From: Cnuibacter physcomitrellae
Lineage (GTDB): Bacteria > Actinomycetota > Actinomycetes > Actinomycetales > Microbacteriaceae
Direction of reading: 5' to 3'
Assembly (NCBI RefSeq): GCF_014640535.1
Contig: NZ_BMHD01000001.1
Coordinates: forward strand, 2,358,214 to 2,422,213
DNA: 64,000 nt
Shown: positions 16,576 to 24,985 of the stretch, piece after piece
Layout of the letters: every line of letters begins with the position of its first letter
Position numbering within the stretch: position 1 is the stretch's first letter
Notes under the pieces: generated by a model
Told to the model about the DNA's origin: nothing
What the model saw: the letters and a program-made list of their open reading frames with translations, nothing else
Database searches by the model: none
Translations under genes and position numbers: made by a program

Positions 16576-17669
16576 GCCGCACCTCCTCGGGATCCGATGC
16601 GCTGACTGGTGATGAGCAGGATGAGGATGCCCTGGAGCACGAACACCAGCGAGAACGGCACGTCCGAGACCGACTGCATCGCGGTCGCCCCGGTGATGAG
16701 AGTCGCGTAGAGCGCGGCGGCGACCAGGATGCCCAGCGGACGCAGTCGCCCGATCAGCGCGACGGTGATCCCGAGGAATCCGTACTGGGGTGAGAAGCCC
16801 TCGATGTAGGAGTGCGAGATGCCGAGGATCGCGAGCCCTCCCGCGAATCCGGCGAGTGCCCCGGAGAGCAGCATCGAGTTGCGCAGGAACGACACCGACC
16901 GGATGCCGAGATACTCGGCGAACGCGGGCTGGAGACCCGAGACCTCACCGCGCTTGCCCGACCGGGTGCGGTCGAACCAGATCCAGAGCGCGACCGCGAT
17001 GAGGATCACGATCACGATGCCGATGTTGGCCTGCGACGGCGGGAGTATGCGGGCCAGCCACACGGACTCGTCCAGCGGCGGGGTCTCGACTGCGCCGGAG
17101 GTGGTGTCGCGGAAGAAGTTGTTCACCATGAACAGTGCGATGTCGGCGGCGATGTAGTTGGCCATCAAGGTCGTGAGGATCTCGTTCGTCCGCCATCTCA
17201 CCCTGAGCACCGTGGGGATGAGGATCCACAGCGCGCCGGCCGCAGCCGCCGCGAGGAGGGCCACGATCTGCGCCAGGATGCCGCCGGTGGGGAACGACCC
17301 GGCGACGACCGCTGCCGTGAGCCCGCCCAGCACGAGCTGTCCCTCGGTCCCGATGTTGAAGGCGCCGGCACGGAAGCCGACCGTCGAGGCGAATGCGGTG
17401 CAGGCCAGGATCGTGGCGATGGCCAGCATCGTCCCGATCGAGTAGGGATTGCGGAACGTGCCGAGCACGAAGGCCTGGAACGCCACGAACGGCTCGTCGG
17501 CGACGACGAGGATGATGACGAAGCAGATCGCGACGCCGATCAGCACGGCGACGATCGACTGGCGGAGGCCCAGAGGGACGACGCGGCGCGCGGTCGCGGT
17601 CAGGAACAGCGGAGCCTTGCGCTTCGCTCCCTCGACGTCCGCCTCCGACGACGTGGTGGGGGTGCTCAT
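16572..17669 (-). CDS. Nucleoside ABC transporter permease (NupP/YufP-like)
   Basis: The larger permease (365 aa) starts with a 30-residue cytoplasmic segment and then about ten membrane helices. GFRAGAFNIGTEGQ is the hallmark of this permease family. Its start overlaps the ATPase stop by four bases and its stop overlaps the next permease. Together they move a nucleoside or similar heterocycle into the cell. Confidence 0.92.
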   Translation of the reverse strand: MSTPTTSSEADVEGAKRKAPLFLTATARRVVPLGLRQSIVAVLIGVAICFVIILVVADEPFVAFQAFVLGTFRNPYSIGTMLAIATILACTAFASTVGFRAGAFNIGTEGQLVLGGLTAAVVAGSFPTGGILAQIVALLAAAAAGALWILIPTVLRVRWRTNEILTTLMANYIAADIALFMVNNFFRDTTSGAVETPPLDESVWLARILPPSQANIGIVIVILIAVALWIWFDRTRSGKRGEVSGLQPAFAEYLGIRSVSFLRNSMLLSGALAGFAGGLAILGISHSYIEGFSPQYGFLGITVALIGRLRPLGILVAAALYATLITGATAMQSVSDVPFSLVFVLQGILILLITSQRIGSRGGAA

Positions 17670-19174
17670 TCCTCTCCTCCCAGCATGGCGCGGCCGACCT
17701 CGGACTCGGTGGGGCGCCGATCGGCGAACTCGGCGACGATGCGCCCGGAGGAGATGACGAGGACGCGGTCGGCGATCTGGGTGACCTCCTCGATCTCGCT
17801 GGACACCAGGAGCACCCCCGCGCCGAGATCCCGTTGTTCCACCAGTCGCGCACGGACCGCCGCAGTGGCGGCGATGTCGAGGCCTCGGGTGGGCTCGGCG
17901 CAGACCACGATGCTCGGACGCCGCGACAGTTCGCGGGCGAGCACCATCTTCTGCGCGTTGCCGCCGGAGAGCCGTCTGGCGAGCTGCCTGGGCGTCCTGG
18001 CCCGCACGTCGTACTCCTTCATGAGACGCTGGGCGAGTGCCGCCATCCGCGTTCCGCTGATCAGCCGTCCGCCCACGTCGTCGGTGTCGAGATAGCCGAT
18101 CGCGATGTTGTCCTGCACCGACCAGTACCCGGCCATGCCGCGACCCTGGCGATCCTCGGGCACGTGACCGAGGCCGGCGGCCCTGACCTTGCCCGGATGC
18201 TTCCCGGTGGTGTCGGTGCCGTTGACCACCACGGCACCGGCGCCCGGACGACGCAGTCCCGTCACCGCCTCGACGAGCTCGGTCTGACCGTTGCCTGCGA
18301 TCCCGAGCACGCCCACGATCTCTCCGGCCCGCACGTCGAAGGAGACGCCGTTGACGACGTCGACGCCGCGCGAGTCGCGGACATGGAGGCCGTCGACGCT
18401 GAGGCGGACCTCGCCGGGCGTCCCGCGCTCGACCTCGGAGTGCACCTCCTGCTCCTTGCCGATGATGAGGGCGGCGAGCTCGGCGTTGGTCACCGCACCG
18501 ATCTCGGAGTGCGCGACGCGGGACCCCATCCGCAGCACTGTCACCTCGTCGGCGACCCGACGCACCTCGGAGAGGTGGTGGCTGATCAGGATGACGGCGA
18601 GCCCGCGGTCGGCGAAGCCCCGCACGACCTCGAAGAACCGCTCGGTCTCGGCGGGTGTGAGTACGGCGGTGGGCTCGTCGAGCACGAGGATGCGGACGTC
18701 CTGGGCGAGCGCGCGGAGGATCTCGACGCGCTGCTGGGCGCCGACGGAGAGGGACCTGACGCGGTCGTGGGGCTTGACGTCGAGACCGTACTCGCGAGAG
18801 AGCCGCTCGACGGTCTCGATGGTGGCCTTGGTGTCGACGAAGGGGCCGTGGTGCGGCTCACGTCCGAGGGCGACGTTCTGGGCGACGGTGAGCGAGGGGA
18901 CCAGCTTGAAGTGCTGGTGCACCATGCCGATGCCGAGCTCGAGGGCCCGCTTCGGCGAGGTGACCTCGACGATCTGTCCATCGATCTCGACGCTGCCGCC
19001 GTCGGGCCGCAGCAGTCCGAAGAGGCAGTTCATCAGGGTCGACTTGCCCGCACCGTTCTCGCCCAGCAGAGCGTGGATGCGGCCCGCCCGGATCTCGAGG
19101 TCGACGTGGTCGACCGCGGTCATCGATCCGAAGGTCTTGACGATCCCCTTCATCGAGAGGAGTGGTGTGTCCAT
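17666..19174 (-). CDS. Nucleoside ABC transporter ATPase (double domain)
   Basis: Two ABC domains in 502 residues. The first has GENGAGKST, the signature LSVGAQQRVEI and LVLDEPTAVL; the second has a shortened Walker A (GIAGNGQTEL), LSGGNAQKM and CAEPTRGLD. A degenerate second site is normal for this RbsA/NupO-like class. The gene follows the BMP lipoprotein gene after 71 bases and overlaps the permease by four. The ribosome binding site is weak (GGAG about 14 bases upstream). Confidence 0.92.
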   Translation of the reverse strand: MDTPLLSMKGIVKTFGSMTAVDHVDLEIRAGRIHALLGENGAGKSTLMNCLFGLLRPDGGSVEIDGQIVEVTSPKRALELGIGMVHQHFKLVPSLTVAQNVALGREPHHGPFVDTKATIETVERLSREYGLDVKPHDRVRSLSVGAQQRVEILRALAQDVRILVLDEPTAVLTPAETERFFEVVRGFADRGLAVILISHHLSEVRRVADEVTVLRMGSRVAHSEIGAVTNAELAALIIGKEQEVHSEVERGTPGEVRLSVDGLHVRDSRGVDVVNGVSFDVRAGEIVGVLGIAGNGQTELVEAVTGLRRPGAGAVVVNGTDTTGKHPGKVRAAGLGHVPEDRQGRGMAGYWSVQDNIAIGYLDTDDVGGRLISGTRMAALAQRLMKEYDVRARTPRQLARRLSGGNAQKMVLARELSRRPSIVVCAEPTRGLDIAATAAVRARLVEQRDLGAGVLLVSSEIEEVTQIADRVLVISSGRIVAEFADRRPTESEVGRAMLGGEE

Positions 19175-19245
19175 GGTGTGTCGTGTTCTCCGATCGCGAC
19201 CGGGTCGGGGCGCCAGGCGGGTCTGTGACCTGGCGCCCCCGGGGG

Positions 19246-20286
19246 TCAGAGGGCCGTGTCGACCGTGATCGTCCCGTCGATGACCTGCTGTTTGAGGTCG
19301 TCGACCTTCTTCTGGATGTCGGCGGGAACGAGCGCGTCGTTGAAGGCGATGCCCACACCGTCGTTGGCGATGTTCCCGGTGATCGTCGTGCCCATCTCCA
19401 GCTTGCCGTCCACGAAGGACTGGATCGCGTCGTACACGGTGTTGTCGACCGACTTGATCGCGCTCGCCGGAGTGGAGTCCGGGTGGAGGTCGTTCTGGTT
19501 CGAGTCGGTGCCGATCGCGTAGCGTCCGCTGTCCTCACCTGCCTGCAGCACGCCCAGGCCCGCCGCGCCCGCCACCTGGTAGACCACGTCGGCGCCGTCG
19601 TTGAACTGCGCCATCGCGATGTCGTAGCCCTTCTGCGCGCTGGCGAAGTCGTTGATGAAGCGGACGTCGACCGTGATGCTCGGGTCGATCGCCTTCGCAC
19701 CCTGCGTGAAGCCGGTGATGAAGTCCTGGATCACCGGGATGTCCATGCCGCCTGCCACGCCGATCTTGTGGCTGCCGGTTGCGCGGGGGAACACATCGGG
19801 GTTGTCGGTGACGAGCGCAGCGAGGGCGCCGACGAGGAACGCCCCCTCGTTCTGCGCGTAGCTGATGCCGGTGACGTTCGGCCCGACGCTCTCCGAGTCG
19901 AAGATGAGGTACTTCTGGTCCGGGAACTGCGCGGCGACCTTCTCGAGCGTGGAGGCCATGACGGTGCCGCCGGTGACGATGAGGTTGTTCTCGCCGCTGG
20001 CGGACGCCTCCGTCAGGTTGCGCTCCCAGGCGGGTGCGTCGTCGGCGCCGGCCTCGATGACCTTGACCTTGACACCGAGGTCGTCGGCGGCCTTCGTCAG
20101 GCCTGCGTTCGCGGAGTCCATGAAGCTCTTGTCACCGAGCTGACCGCTCAGCGGGGCCGCGATGGTGATGTCGGAGCCGGCCGCGCCGGTGGAGTCCGAG
20201 GTGCTCGGCGTGCTGCTGCACGCGCCGAGGACCAGGGCGGAGGTCGCGGCGAGCGCTGCCGCCGCGACGAGTGCTGTGCGTCTCAT
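19246..20286 (-). CDS. BMP-family nucleoside-binding lipoprotein
   Basis: A lipoprotein signal with lipobox VLGAC starts the protein, followed by a PF02608 (basic membrane protein) fold: GDKSFMDSANAGL, then YLIFDSESVGPNVTGISY, then ADVVYQVAGAAGLG. Such proteins bind purine or pyrimidine nucleosides. An AAGGAG lies about ten bases before the ATG, and the start overlaps the upstream hydrolase stop by four bases. It supplies ligand to the three downstream transporter proteins. Confidence 0.92.
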   Translation of the reverse strand: MRRTALVAAAALAATSALVLGACSSTPSTSDSTGAAGSDITIAAPLSGQLGDKSFMDSANAGLTKAADDLGVKVKVIEAGADDAPAWERNLTEASASGENNLIVTGGTVMASTLEKVAAQFPDQKYLIFDSESVGPNVTGISYAQNEGAFLVGALAALVTDNPDVFPRATGSHKIGVAGGMDIPVIQDFITGFTQGAKAIDPSITVDVRFINDFASAQKGYDIAMAQFNDGADVVYQVAGAAGLGVLQAGEDSGRYAIGTDSNQNDLHPDSTPASAIKSVDNTVYDAIQSFVDGKLEMGTTITGNIANDGVGIAFNDALVPADIQKKVDDLKQQVIDGTITVDTAL

Positions 20287-21194
20287 GATGCTGGTTCTCC
20301 TTCTGGGGCATGGTTCTGGTGAATGGTGGGGGTGTTCTCGGGTCGTGCGTCAGCGGAGTCGAGGGGATGGCGGACGAGGAAGTCGTTGATCAGCTCGGCG
20401 ATCAGCGGGGCCGCCTCGATGTGGAGGTAGTGGCGGAGTCCGGGTACCACGACGAGGTCCGCCGCAGGAAGCCGGTCGTGGATGGCGTGCGACATCCGCG
20501 GTGTGGAGCCGCGGTCGTCCTCTCCGGTCACGAGGAGGACGGGGCAGCGGATGCCGTCGACGCTGTCGATGAGGTCCGTGGTCGCGAGCACCTCGTACGC
20601 CGCCGCGTACGGGCCGGGCTCGTTGGCGGCGACGATCGTAGTCTCGGCGCTCACGAGCTCGGGGTGCTCGTCACGGAAGCCCTGGGTGAACCAGCGCTCG
20701 GCGCTGCTCGCCGCGATCTGCTCGAGGTCTCCCGTCCGGATGACCTCCAGACGCTCGAGCGCTCGCTCCTGCTCCGCCTCGGTGCGGTCGGCGATCGAGT
20801 TGAGGAGGACCAGCGAGGCGACCGCGTCAGGGGCGGCGAGAGCGAGCGCCTGCCCGAAGACCGCGCCGATCGAGAAGCCGACGAGATGGAAGCGTCGAAT
20901 GCCGAGCTCGGCCGTGAGGCGGAGCAGATCGGCGACGAAGTCCTCCACGCGGTACGGAGGCTCGGGCTTGGCGGAGTCGCCGTGCCCGCGGTAGTCCGGC
21001 ATCAGCAGCGCGTATCGCTCGTCGACGAGGGGAGCCAGCTCCGCCCAGGTCGCCGACGAGCTCCCGACGCCGTGAAGGAGTACGACCACCTCGGCCGCGG
21101 CGTCGGTGGACGGGCGGAGCCGGTAGGCGATCTCCGGGGCGCTCTCTGTGACGGAGAGGCTTGGGAGAGGGCTGTGATGTGCTCGCTGTTGCAT
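20283..21194 (-). CDS. Alpha/beta hydrolase, first gene of nucleoside operon
   Basis: A 303-residue alpha/beta hydrolase with HGVGSSSATW, nucleophile elbow GFSIGA, an acid in VTGEDDRG and the final His in GLRHYLH. It is the promoter-proximal gene, with a TTGACA-17-CATAAT promoter placing transcription start about four bases before the ATG. The stop overlaps the BMP start. In the module it may hydrolyse an ester or an amide/lactone intermediate (RutD-like hydrolases act in pyrimidine breakdown), but its substrate is unknown. Confidence 0.85.
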   Translation of the reverse strand: MQQRAHHSPLPSLSVTESAPEIAYRLRPSTDAAAEVVVLLHGVGSSSATWAELAPLVDERYALLMPDYRGHGDSAKPEPPYRVEDFVADLLRLTAELGIRRFHLVGFSIGAVFGQALALAAPDAVASLVLLNSIADRTEAEQERALERLEVIRTGDLEQIAASSAERWFTQGFRDEHPELVSAETTIVAANEPGPYAAAYEVLATTDLIDSVDGIRCPVLLVTGEDDRGSTPRMSHAIHDRLPAADLVVVPGLRHYLHIEAAPLIAELINDFLVRHPLDSADARPENTPTIHQNHAPEGEPAS

Positions 21195-21204
21195 GGTAGG
21201 ACCG

Positions 21205-21233
21205 ATTATGTGGACCGGTGCCGAGAGTGTCAA
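21205..21233 (-). promoter_or_regulatory. Sigma-A type promoter of the nucleoside operon
   Basis: On the minus strand TTGACA (21233-21228) and CATAAT (21210-21205) are spaced by exactly 17 bases. The predicted transcription start is about 21198, only four bases upstream of the hydrolase ATG, so the transcript is nearly leaderless, consistent with the absence of a ribosome binding site. Confidence 0.75.
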
Positions 21234-21250
21234 CTGCGAAATTCGCTGCC

Positions 21251-21280
21251 CCAGATTTGGGAAATATGCCGGAAATCTGG
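21251..21280. promoter_or_regulatory. Inverted repeat, candidate GntR operator
   Basis: CCAGATTT (21251-21258) and AAATCTGG (21273-21280) form a perfect 8-bp inverted repeat with a 14-base spacer. It lies between the two divergent promoters, 18 bases upstream of the minus-strand -35 box. The neighbouring GntR/FCD gene is the likely source of the ligand-responsive factor. Confidence 0.55.
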
Positions 21281-21317
21281 CGACCACACTTCGCTTTCAT
21301 GCATGCAACAGAGTTTC

Positions 21318-21347
21318 TTGACACGACCGGCGGCTGGAACCTACGGT
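21318..21347 (+). promoter_or_regulatory. Promoter giving a leaderless gntR transcript
   Basis: TTGACA (21318-21323) and TACGGT (21342-21347) are 18 bases apart. The -10 box ends seven bases before the ATG at 21355, so transcription should begin at or next to the start codon; no ribosome binding site is present. Confidence 0.65.
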
Positions 21348-21354
21348 CTGTACC

Positions 21355-22035
21355 ATGCAAGAGAAGGAACCCCGGGCGCCGAGTATCCAGACGCGGGTGA
21401 CCGACGGGGTCCGGGCGTTGATCATCGACGGCACCCTCTCCTCCGGGGCCGCCCTCTCCGAGGTGGCTCTCGCTGATGACTTCGGCGTCAGCCGGACGCC
21501 CGTGCGGGAGGCGCTGAAGCAACTGCAGACGGAGGGGCTCGTCGTCATCCGACCTCGGGTCGGGACGTTCGTCACCACCCCGTCACGCCGCGAGATCACG
21601 GAGCTCTTCCAGTTGAAGGAGCTGCTCGAGGGCGCAGCCGCGCGCCTGCTCGCGGTGCGAGGGACCGTGCCCGAGCTCGAGCTCCTTCGCGAGAACGTGC
21701 GCCGGGCCGACGAGGCCGTGCTCGCCGGGGACGTCGACGGCTACGCCGCCCTCGTCCATGAGTTCCACACGCTCATCATCGAGGGCGCCGACAACGACAA
21801 GCTGGCGCAGCACTACCGGATGATGATGAACCAGCTCGCGTACACGCGACTGGTCCAGACCTCGCTGTCCAAGCCCGGCCGACTGGTCGAGAGCGAGACG
21901 GAACACCATCATGTCCTCGACATCATCCTGTCGAAGGACGGCACCACCGCGGAGCGCGTCATGCGCGAGCACGTCCGGGCCAGCCAGCAGGCGCTGCTGG
22001 AGTCAATGACGTTCCCCAACGAACGTCGGCCCTGA
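21355..22035 (+). CDS. GntR-family regulator, FadR/FCD subgroup
   Basis: An N-terminal GntR winged helix (residues 10-75, with [19 protein letters not shown]) is joined to an all-helical FCD domain ([32 protein letters not shown], a late HVRASQQAL). Length 226 aa is normal. It is divergent from the nucleoside operon and lies immediately upstream of the deacetylase and asparaginase genes, so it likely controls both arms in response to a catabolic intermediate. Translation is probably leaderless. Confidence 0.9.
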   Translation: MQEKEPRAPSIQTRVTDGVRALIIDGTLSSGAALSEVALADDFGVSRTPVREALKQLQTEGLVVIRPRVGTFVTTPSRREITELFQLKELLEGAAARLLAVRGTVPELELLRENVRRADEAVLAGDVDGYAALVHEFHTLIIEGADNDKLAQHYRMMMNQLAYTRLVQTSLSKPGRLVESETEHHHVLDIILSKDGTTAERVMREHVRASQQALLESMTFPNERRP

Positions 22036-22087
22036 CGATCGACCACGCGGCATCGAAGAACCACCGACGCACGAAGGAGACACGCAA

Positions 22088-23005
22088 GTGAAGGACATCA
22101 AGGTCACGTTCGGAGTGGACGTCGACGCCGTCGCGGGATGGCTCGGATCGTACGGCGGAGAGGACAGTCTGCAGGACATCCAGCGCGGGCTCTTCGCGGG
22201 CGAGGTCGGCATGCCGCGTCTGATCACGCTGTTCGATCGGTACGACATCAAGTCGACCTTCTTCGCCCCCGGCCACTCGATCGAGACCTTCCCGAAGAGC
22301 ATCGAGATGGCCGTCGCGTCCGGCCACGAGATCGGGGCGCACGGGTACTCTCACGAGAACCCGCGCGACATGTCTCCGCAGCAGGAGCAGGACGTCCTCG
22401 CCCGCTCGATCGAGCTCATCGAATCGGTGGCCGGCCGCCGGCCCACCGGGTACATCGCCCCCTGGGGGGAGATGACGACGATCACCGCCGACCTGCTGCT
22501 CGAGAACGGGTTCGAGTACGACCGCACGCAGGTGCTGCACGACTTCCAGCCCTTCTACGCCCGCACCGGCGACACCTGGACCGTGATCGACTACTCGAAG
22601 GACGCCTCCGAGTGGATGAAGCCGCTCGTACGCGGAACCGAGATCCCCCTGGTGAGCCTCGCGTTCAACTGGTATCTCGACGATCTGCCCCCGATGATGT
22701 TCGTCAAGGGCAGCCCGAACAGCTACGGATTCGCGAACCCGCGTCAGATCGAGGAGCTGTGGCGCGACCAGTTCGACTGGGTGTACCGCGAGTACGACTA
22801 CGCGACGTTCCCGATCTGCTTGCATCCGGACGTGTCGGGCCGCCCCCAGGTGCTGCTCATGCTCGAACGCCTCATCGAGCACATGGCCTCTCACGAGGGC
22901 GTCACGTTCGACACCTGCGAGAACATCAACCGCGACTTCCGCCGACGGTACCCGTTCGAGACCGACCGCAGGTTCCCGTTCGACCGCGAGTTCACCGCCG
23001 GATGA
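22088..23005 (+). CDS. Polysaccharide deacetylase-fold hydrolase, PuuE/imidase-like
   Basis: The NodB-type barrel motifs are visible: [12 protein letters not shown] (catalytic-base region), [28 protein letters not shown] (metal His pair) and [11 protein letters not shown]. The long C-terminal part with [15 protein letters not shown] resembles the PuuE allantoinase/cyclic imidase group rather than cell-wall deacetylases, and there is no signal peptide, so it acts in the cytoplasm. The start is GTG 22088 with AAGGAG upstream. The asparaginase gene overlaps its stop (ATGA). Ring opening of a cyclic amide is the likely role, inferred from fold and neighbours. Confidence 0.85.
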   Translation: MKDIKVTFGVDVDAVAGWLGSYGGEDSLQDIQRGLFAGEVGMPRLITLFDRYDIKSTFFAPGHSIETFPKSIEMAVASGHEIGAHGYSHENPRDMSPQQEQDVLARSIELIESVAGRRPTGYIAPWGEMTTITADLLLENGFEYDRTQVLHDFQPFYARTGDTWTVIDYSKDASEWMKPLVRGTEIPLVSLAFNWYLDDLPPMMFVKGSPNSYGFANPRQIEELWRDQFDWVYREYDYATFPICLHPDVSGRPQVLLMLERLIEHMASHEGVTFDTCENINRDFRRRYPFETDRRFPFDREFTAG

Positions 23006-24003
23006 GCGACCCCGTCGCCGCCGGAAGGGAGTCGCCGCGCGTCGCCCTCTTCGCCCTCGGCGGCACCATCGCGGCGCCGGTCGACGCCGGCGGCGGGAAC
23101 GCGGGGATGACGCTGTCGGCCGAGGACGTCGTCGGCGACCTGGTGGGCCGGGCCGGCCTGACGGTCGACGCGACGACGTTCCGCCGTCTTCCTTCAGCCA
23201 GCCTCGGTCTCGACGACCTCGTCGAGCTCGCTGCCGCCGTCTCCGCTGCGCTGCTGCACGGGGCGGTCGGCGTCGTCGTCACGGTCGGCACCGACACACT
23301 CGAGGAGGTCGCGTACCTGCTCGACCTCCTCGTCGCGTCCGACGGTCCGGTCGTGGTCACCGGCGCGATGCGCAACGCCGGACTCCCCGGCGCGGACGGC
23401 CCGGCGAACCTCCTGGGCGCGCTCCGCGTCTCCGCCTCTCCGCAGGCGCGAGGCATCGGCACCCTCGTGGTGATGGACGACAGGATCCACCTGGCGCGCT
23501 CCGTCCGGAAGACGCACAGCTCGTCCACCTCGGCCTTCACCTCGGCCGACGTGGGACCCGTGGGCTGGATCGTGGAAGGGCGCGTACGCATCCCCCTCGT
23601 TCCTCGCCGTCGCACGCTCCCCTTGCCGCCACCCTCCTCGGTGCCTCGCGTCGGGCTGGCGCGACTCGCCGTCGGAGACGACCCGGCCGTGCTGGAGGCG
23701 GTGGCCGACCTGTCGGACGGACTGGTCATCGAGGTCATGGGCGCAGGACACGCTCCCGCCCGCACGATGCCCGCGATCCGCCGGATCGCCGCCAGGATCC
23801 CGACGGTCGCGGTGAGCCGCACCGGGGCTGGCGAACTGTATCGCGCGGTGGGCGCGTTCCCCGGCTCGGAGCAGGATCTCGCCGCCGCGGGAGTGCTGTT
23901 CGGGGACGACCTCGACGGGCCGAAGGCCCGCGTCCTCCTCACCCTGTGCCTGGGTGCAGGCCTGGACCGTGCAGGCCTCGCCGCTCGGTTCGCGACCTTC
24001 TGA
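23002..24003 (+). CDS. L-asparaginase-like amidohydrolase
   Basis: A 333-residue protein with both asparaginase threonine motifs: LGGTIA (Thr22) and VGTDTLEE, plus [14 protein letters not shown] and the Lys stretch [11 protein letters not shown]. No signal peptide is present, so it is cytoplasmic. The ATG overlaps the stop of the deacetylase-fold gene by four bases, meaning the two enzymes are made together. It probably deamidates or cleaves the open-chain product of the preceding enzyme; plain asparagine hydrolysis is the alternative. Confidence 0.87.
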   Translation: MSDPVAAGRESPRVALFALGGTIAAPVDAGGGNAGMTLSAEDVVGDLVGRAGLTVDATTFRRLPSASLGLDDLVELAAAVSAALLHGAVGVVVTVGTDTLEEVAYLLDLLVASDGPVVVTGAMRNAGLPGADGPANLLGALRVSASPQARGIGTLVVMDDRIHLARSVRKTHSSSTSAFTSADVGPVGWIVEGRVRIPLVPRRRTLPLPPPSSVPRVGLARLAVGDDPAVLEAVADLSDGLVIEVMGAGHAPARTMPAIRRIAARIPTVAVSRTGAGELYRAVGAFPGSEQDLAAAGVLFGDDLDGPKARVLLTLCLGAGLDRAGLAARFATF

Positions 24004-24022
24004 GAGCCTGTCGTCCCCGCCT

Positions 24023-24787
24023 TCACCCCGTGCGCAGCGCCCACAGGTCGGCCCACTGGTGCGGAGCGAGGTCGCGCGGCAGCGCGTCGTCGCCGATGCC
24101 CGCCTGGGCGAGGTGTCGCCTCACCACCGACCGCGGGGAACGACACACCGTCGTGAGGATCGAGGCCATGCCCCGGCCTCTCGCCGTGAACACGTCGCCC
24201 GCGAAACGTTCGTACGCGCGCCTCTGCGAGACGGGCACGAGCGGGGACGTGCGCCTGGTGATCGACAGGACTCCGCCATCGACGCTCGGAGCGGGCCGGA
24301 AGGCGTGCGACGGCACCCGGCCGTGCAGGGTGAACTCGAACCACGGGGCTGCTTGAGCGGTCAGCATGGTGCCACCGCCGACGCCCGCGCGCTTGCGAGC
24401 GACCTCCCACTGGGTGAGGAGCACGGCGTCCCGCCATCCCGGTCGCCGGAGCAGACGGCGCAGGATCGGCGTCGTCAGGTGGAAGGGGATGTTGCCGGCG
24501 ATGACCGGTGAGTCGAGCGGATGCCGGAGCGCGTCCGCATGCTCGACTCGCACCGCCGGGTGCGCACGGCGGAGGGCCGCGATGCGGCGTTCGTCGATGT
24601 CGATCGCGGTGAGCTCGCGGCCCAGGCTCGCGAGCCCGGCCGTGAGGGCGCCGCCACCGGCGCCGATCTCGAGGATCGCGCCGTCCGTGGCCGCGACGAG
24701 GGTGACGATCCGGTCGATGGTGAGCGTGTGGACGAGGAAGTTCTGGCCGAGTTCGTGTCGGCCACCGTGACGGGAACGGGTACGCAT
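24023..24787 (-). CDS. erm: Erm-type 23S rRNA adenine N6-methyltransferase
   Basis: The start RHELGQNFL is the Erm/KsgA hallmark; the SAM motif LEIGAGGGALT lies at residues 39-49 and the catalytic motif NIPF at 99-102 followed by HLTTPIL. The C-terminal domain has the LAQAGIGDDALPRDLAPHQW pattern seen in actinobacterial Erm proteins. Such enzymes methylate A2058 of 23S rRNA and confer macrolide-lincosamide-streptogramin B resistance. GGAG sits five bases before the ATG. About 120 bases upstream is a short reading frame with two hairpins between, suggesting drug-inducible control. KsgA is less likely because of the short length and Erm-like ends. Confidence 0.88.
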   Translation of the reverse strand: MRTRSRHGGRHELGQNFLVHTLTIDRIVTLVAATDGAILEIGAGGGALTAGLASLGRELTAIDIDERRIAALRRAHPAVRVEHADALRHPLDSPVIAGNIPFHLTTPILRRLLRRPGWRDAVLLTQWEVARKRAGVGGGTMLTAQAAPWFEFTLHGRVPSHAFRPAPSVDGGVLSITRRTSPLVPVSQRRAYERFAGDVFTARGRGMASILTTVCRSPRSVVRRHLAQAGIGDDALPRDLAPHQWADLWALRTG

Positions 24788-24811
24788 GAGCGCTCCAGAG
24801 AAAGGTTCGGA

Positions 24812-24856
24812 GCACCCCGGTGAGCGGGTACGCAGAAGGACGCGCTGCCGGGGTGC
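24812..24856 (-). promoter_or_regulatory. Hairpin just upstream of erm
   Basis: GCACCCCGG (24812-24820) pairs perfectly with CCGGGGTGC (24848-24856), leaving a 27-base loop. On the erm transcript it ends about 25 bases before the start codon. Together with the second hairpin at 24872-24908 it could form an attenuator controlled by ribosome position on the leader. Confidence 0.55.
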
Positions 24857-24871
24857 GAGGACATCCCGGAA

Positions 24872-24908
24872 GACGGCGCGATCACGCGGCGATCAGCGAC
24901 GCGCCGTC
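24872..24908 (-). promoter_or_regulatory. Hairpin overlapping the leader stop codon
   Basis: GACGGCGCG (24872-24880) and CGCGCCGTC (24900-24908) form a perfect 9-bp stem with a 19-base loop. One arm covers the stop codon and end of the leader reading frame (24907-24972), so a ribosome stalled or terminating there would disrupt this stem. This is the geometry expected for translational or transcriptional attenuation. Confidence 0.55.
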
Positions 24909-24972
24909 AGGCGCGGCGGTCGCGGATCGAGTAGACGAACGCCGTCATCGGCGCTGCGTTCAACGTTCCCAT
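24907..24972 (-). CDS. Putative erm leader peptide (21 aa)
   Basis: A 21-codon reading frame, MGTLNAAPMTAFVYSIRDRR plus Ala, ends 119 bases before erm. It has no ribosome binding site, but a TAGACT box ends seven bases before the ATG, so it could be translated leaderlessly. It may instead start at the internal Met9. The C-terminal RDR fits the Arg-X-Arg pattern at which drug-bound ribosomes stall in some erm leaders. The peptide has no recognisable homology beyond that. Confidence 0.5.
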   Translation of the reverse strand: MGTLNAAPMTAFVYSIRDRRA

Positions 24973-24979
24973 GGGCGGC

Positions 24980-24985
24980 AGTCTA
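24980..24985 (-). promoter_or_regulatory. -10 box of the erm leader transcript
   Basis: TAGACT on the minus strand lies seven bases before the leader ATG and overlaps the stop codon of the GH26 gene. No good -35 hexamer is visible (TTCGGA is 15 bases away). It suggests erm is transcribed from within the end of its neighbour. Confidence 0.4.

Noticed and set aside
22992-24815. 607-codon antisense frame over asparaginase and erm
   Set aside because: No family features; Arg/Ala/Pro-rich shadow of two well-supported genes.
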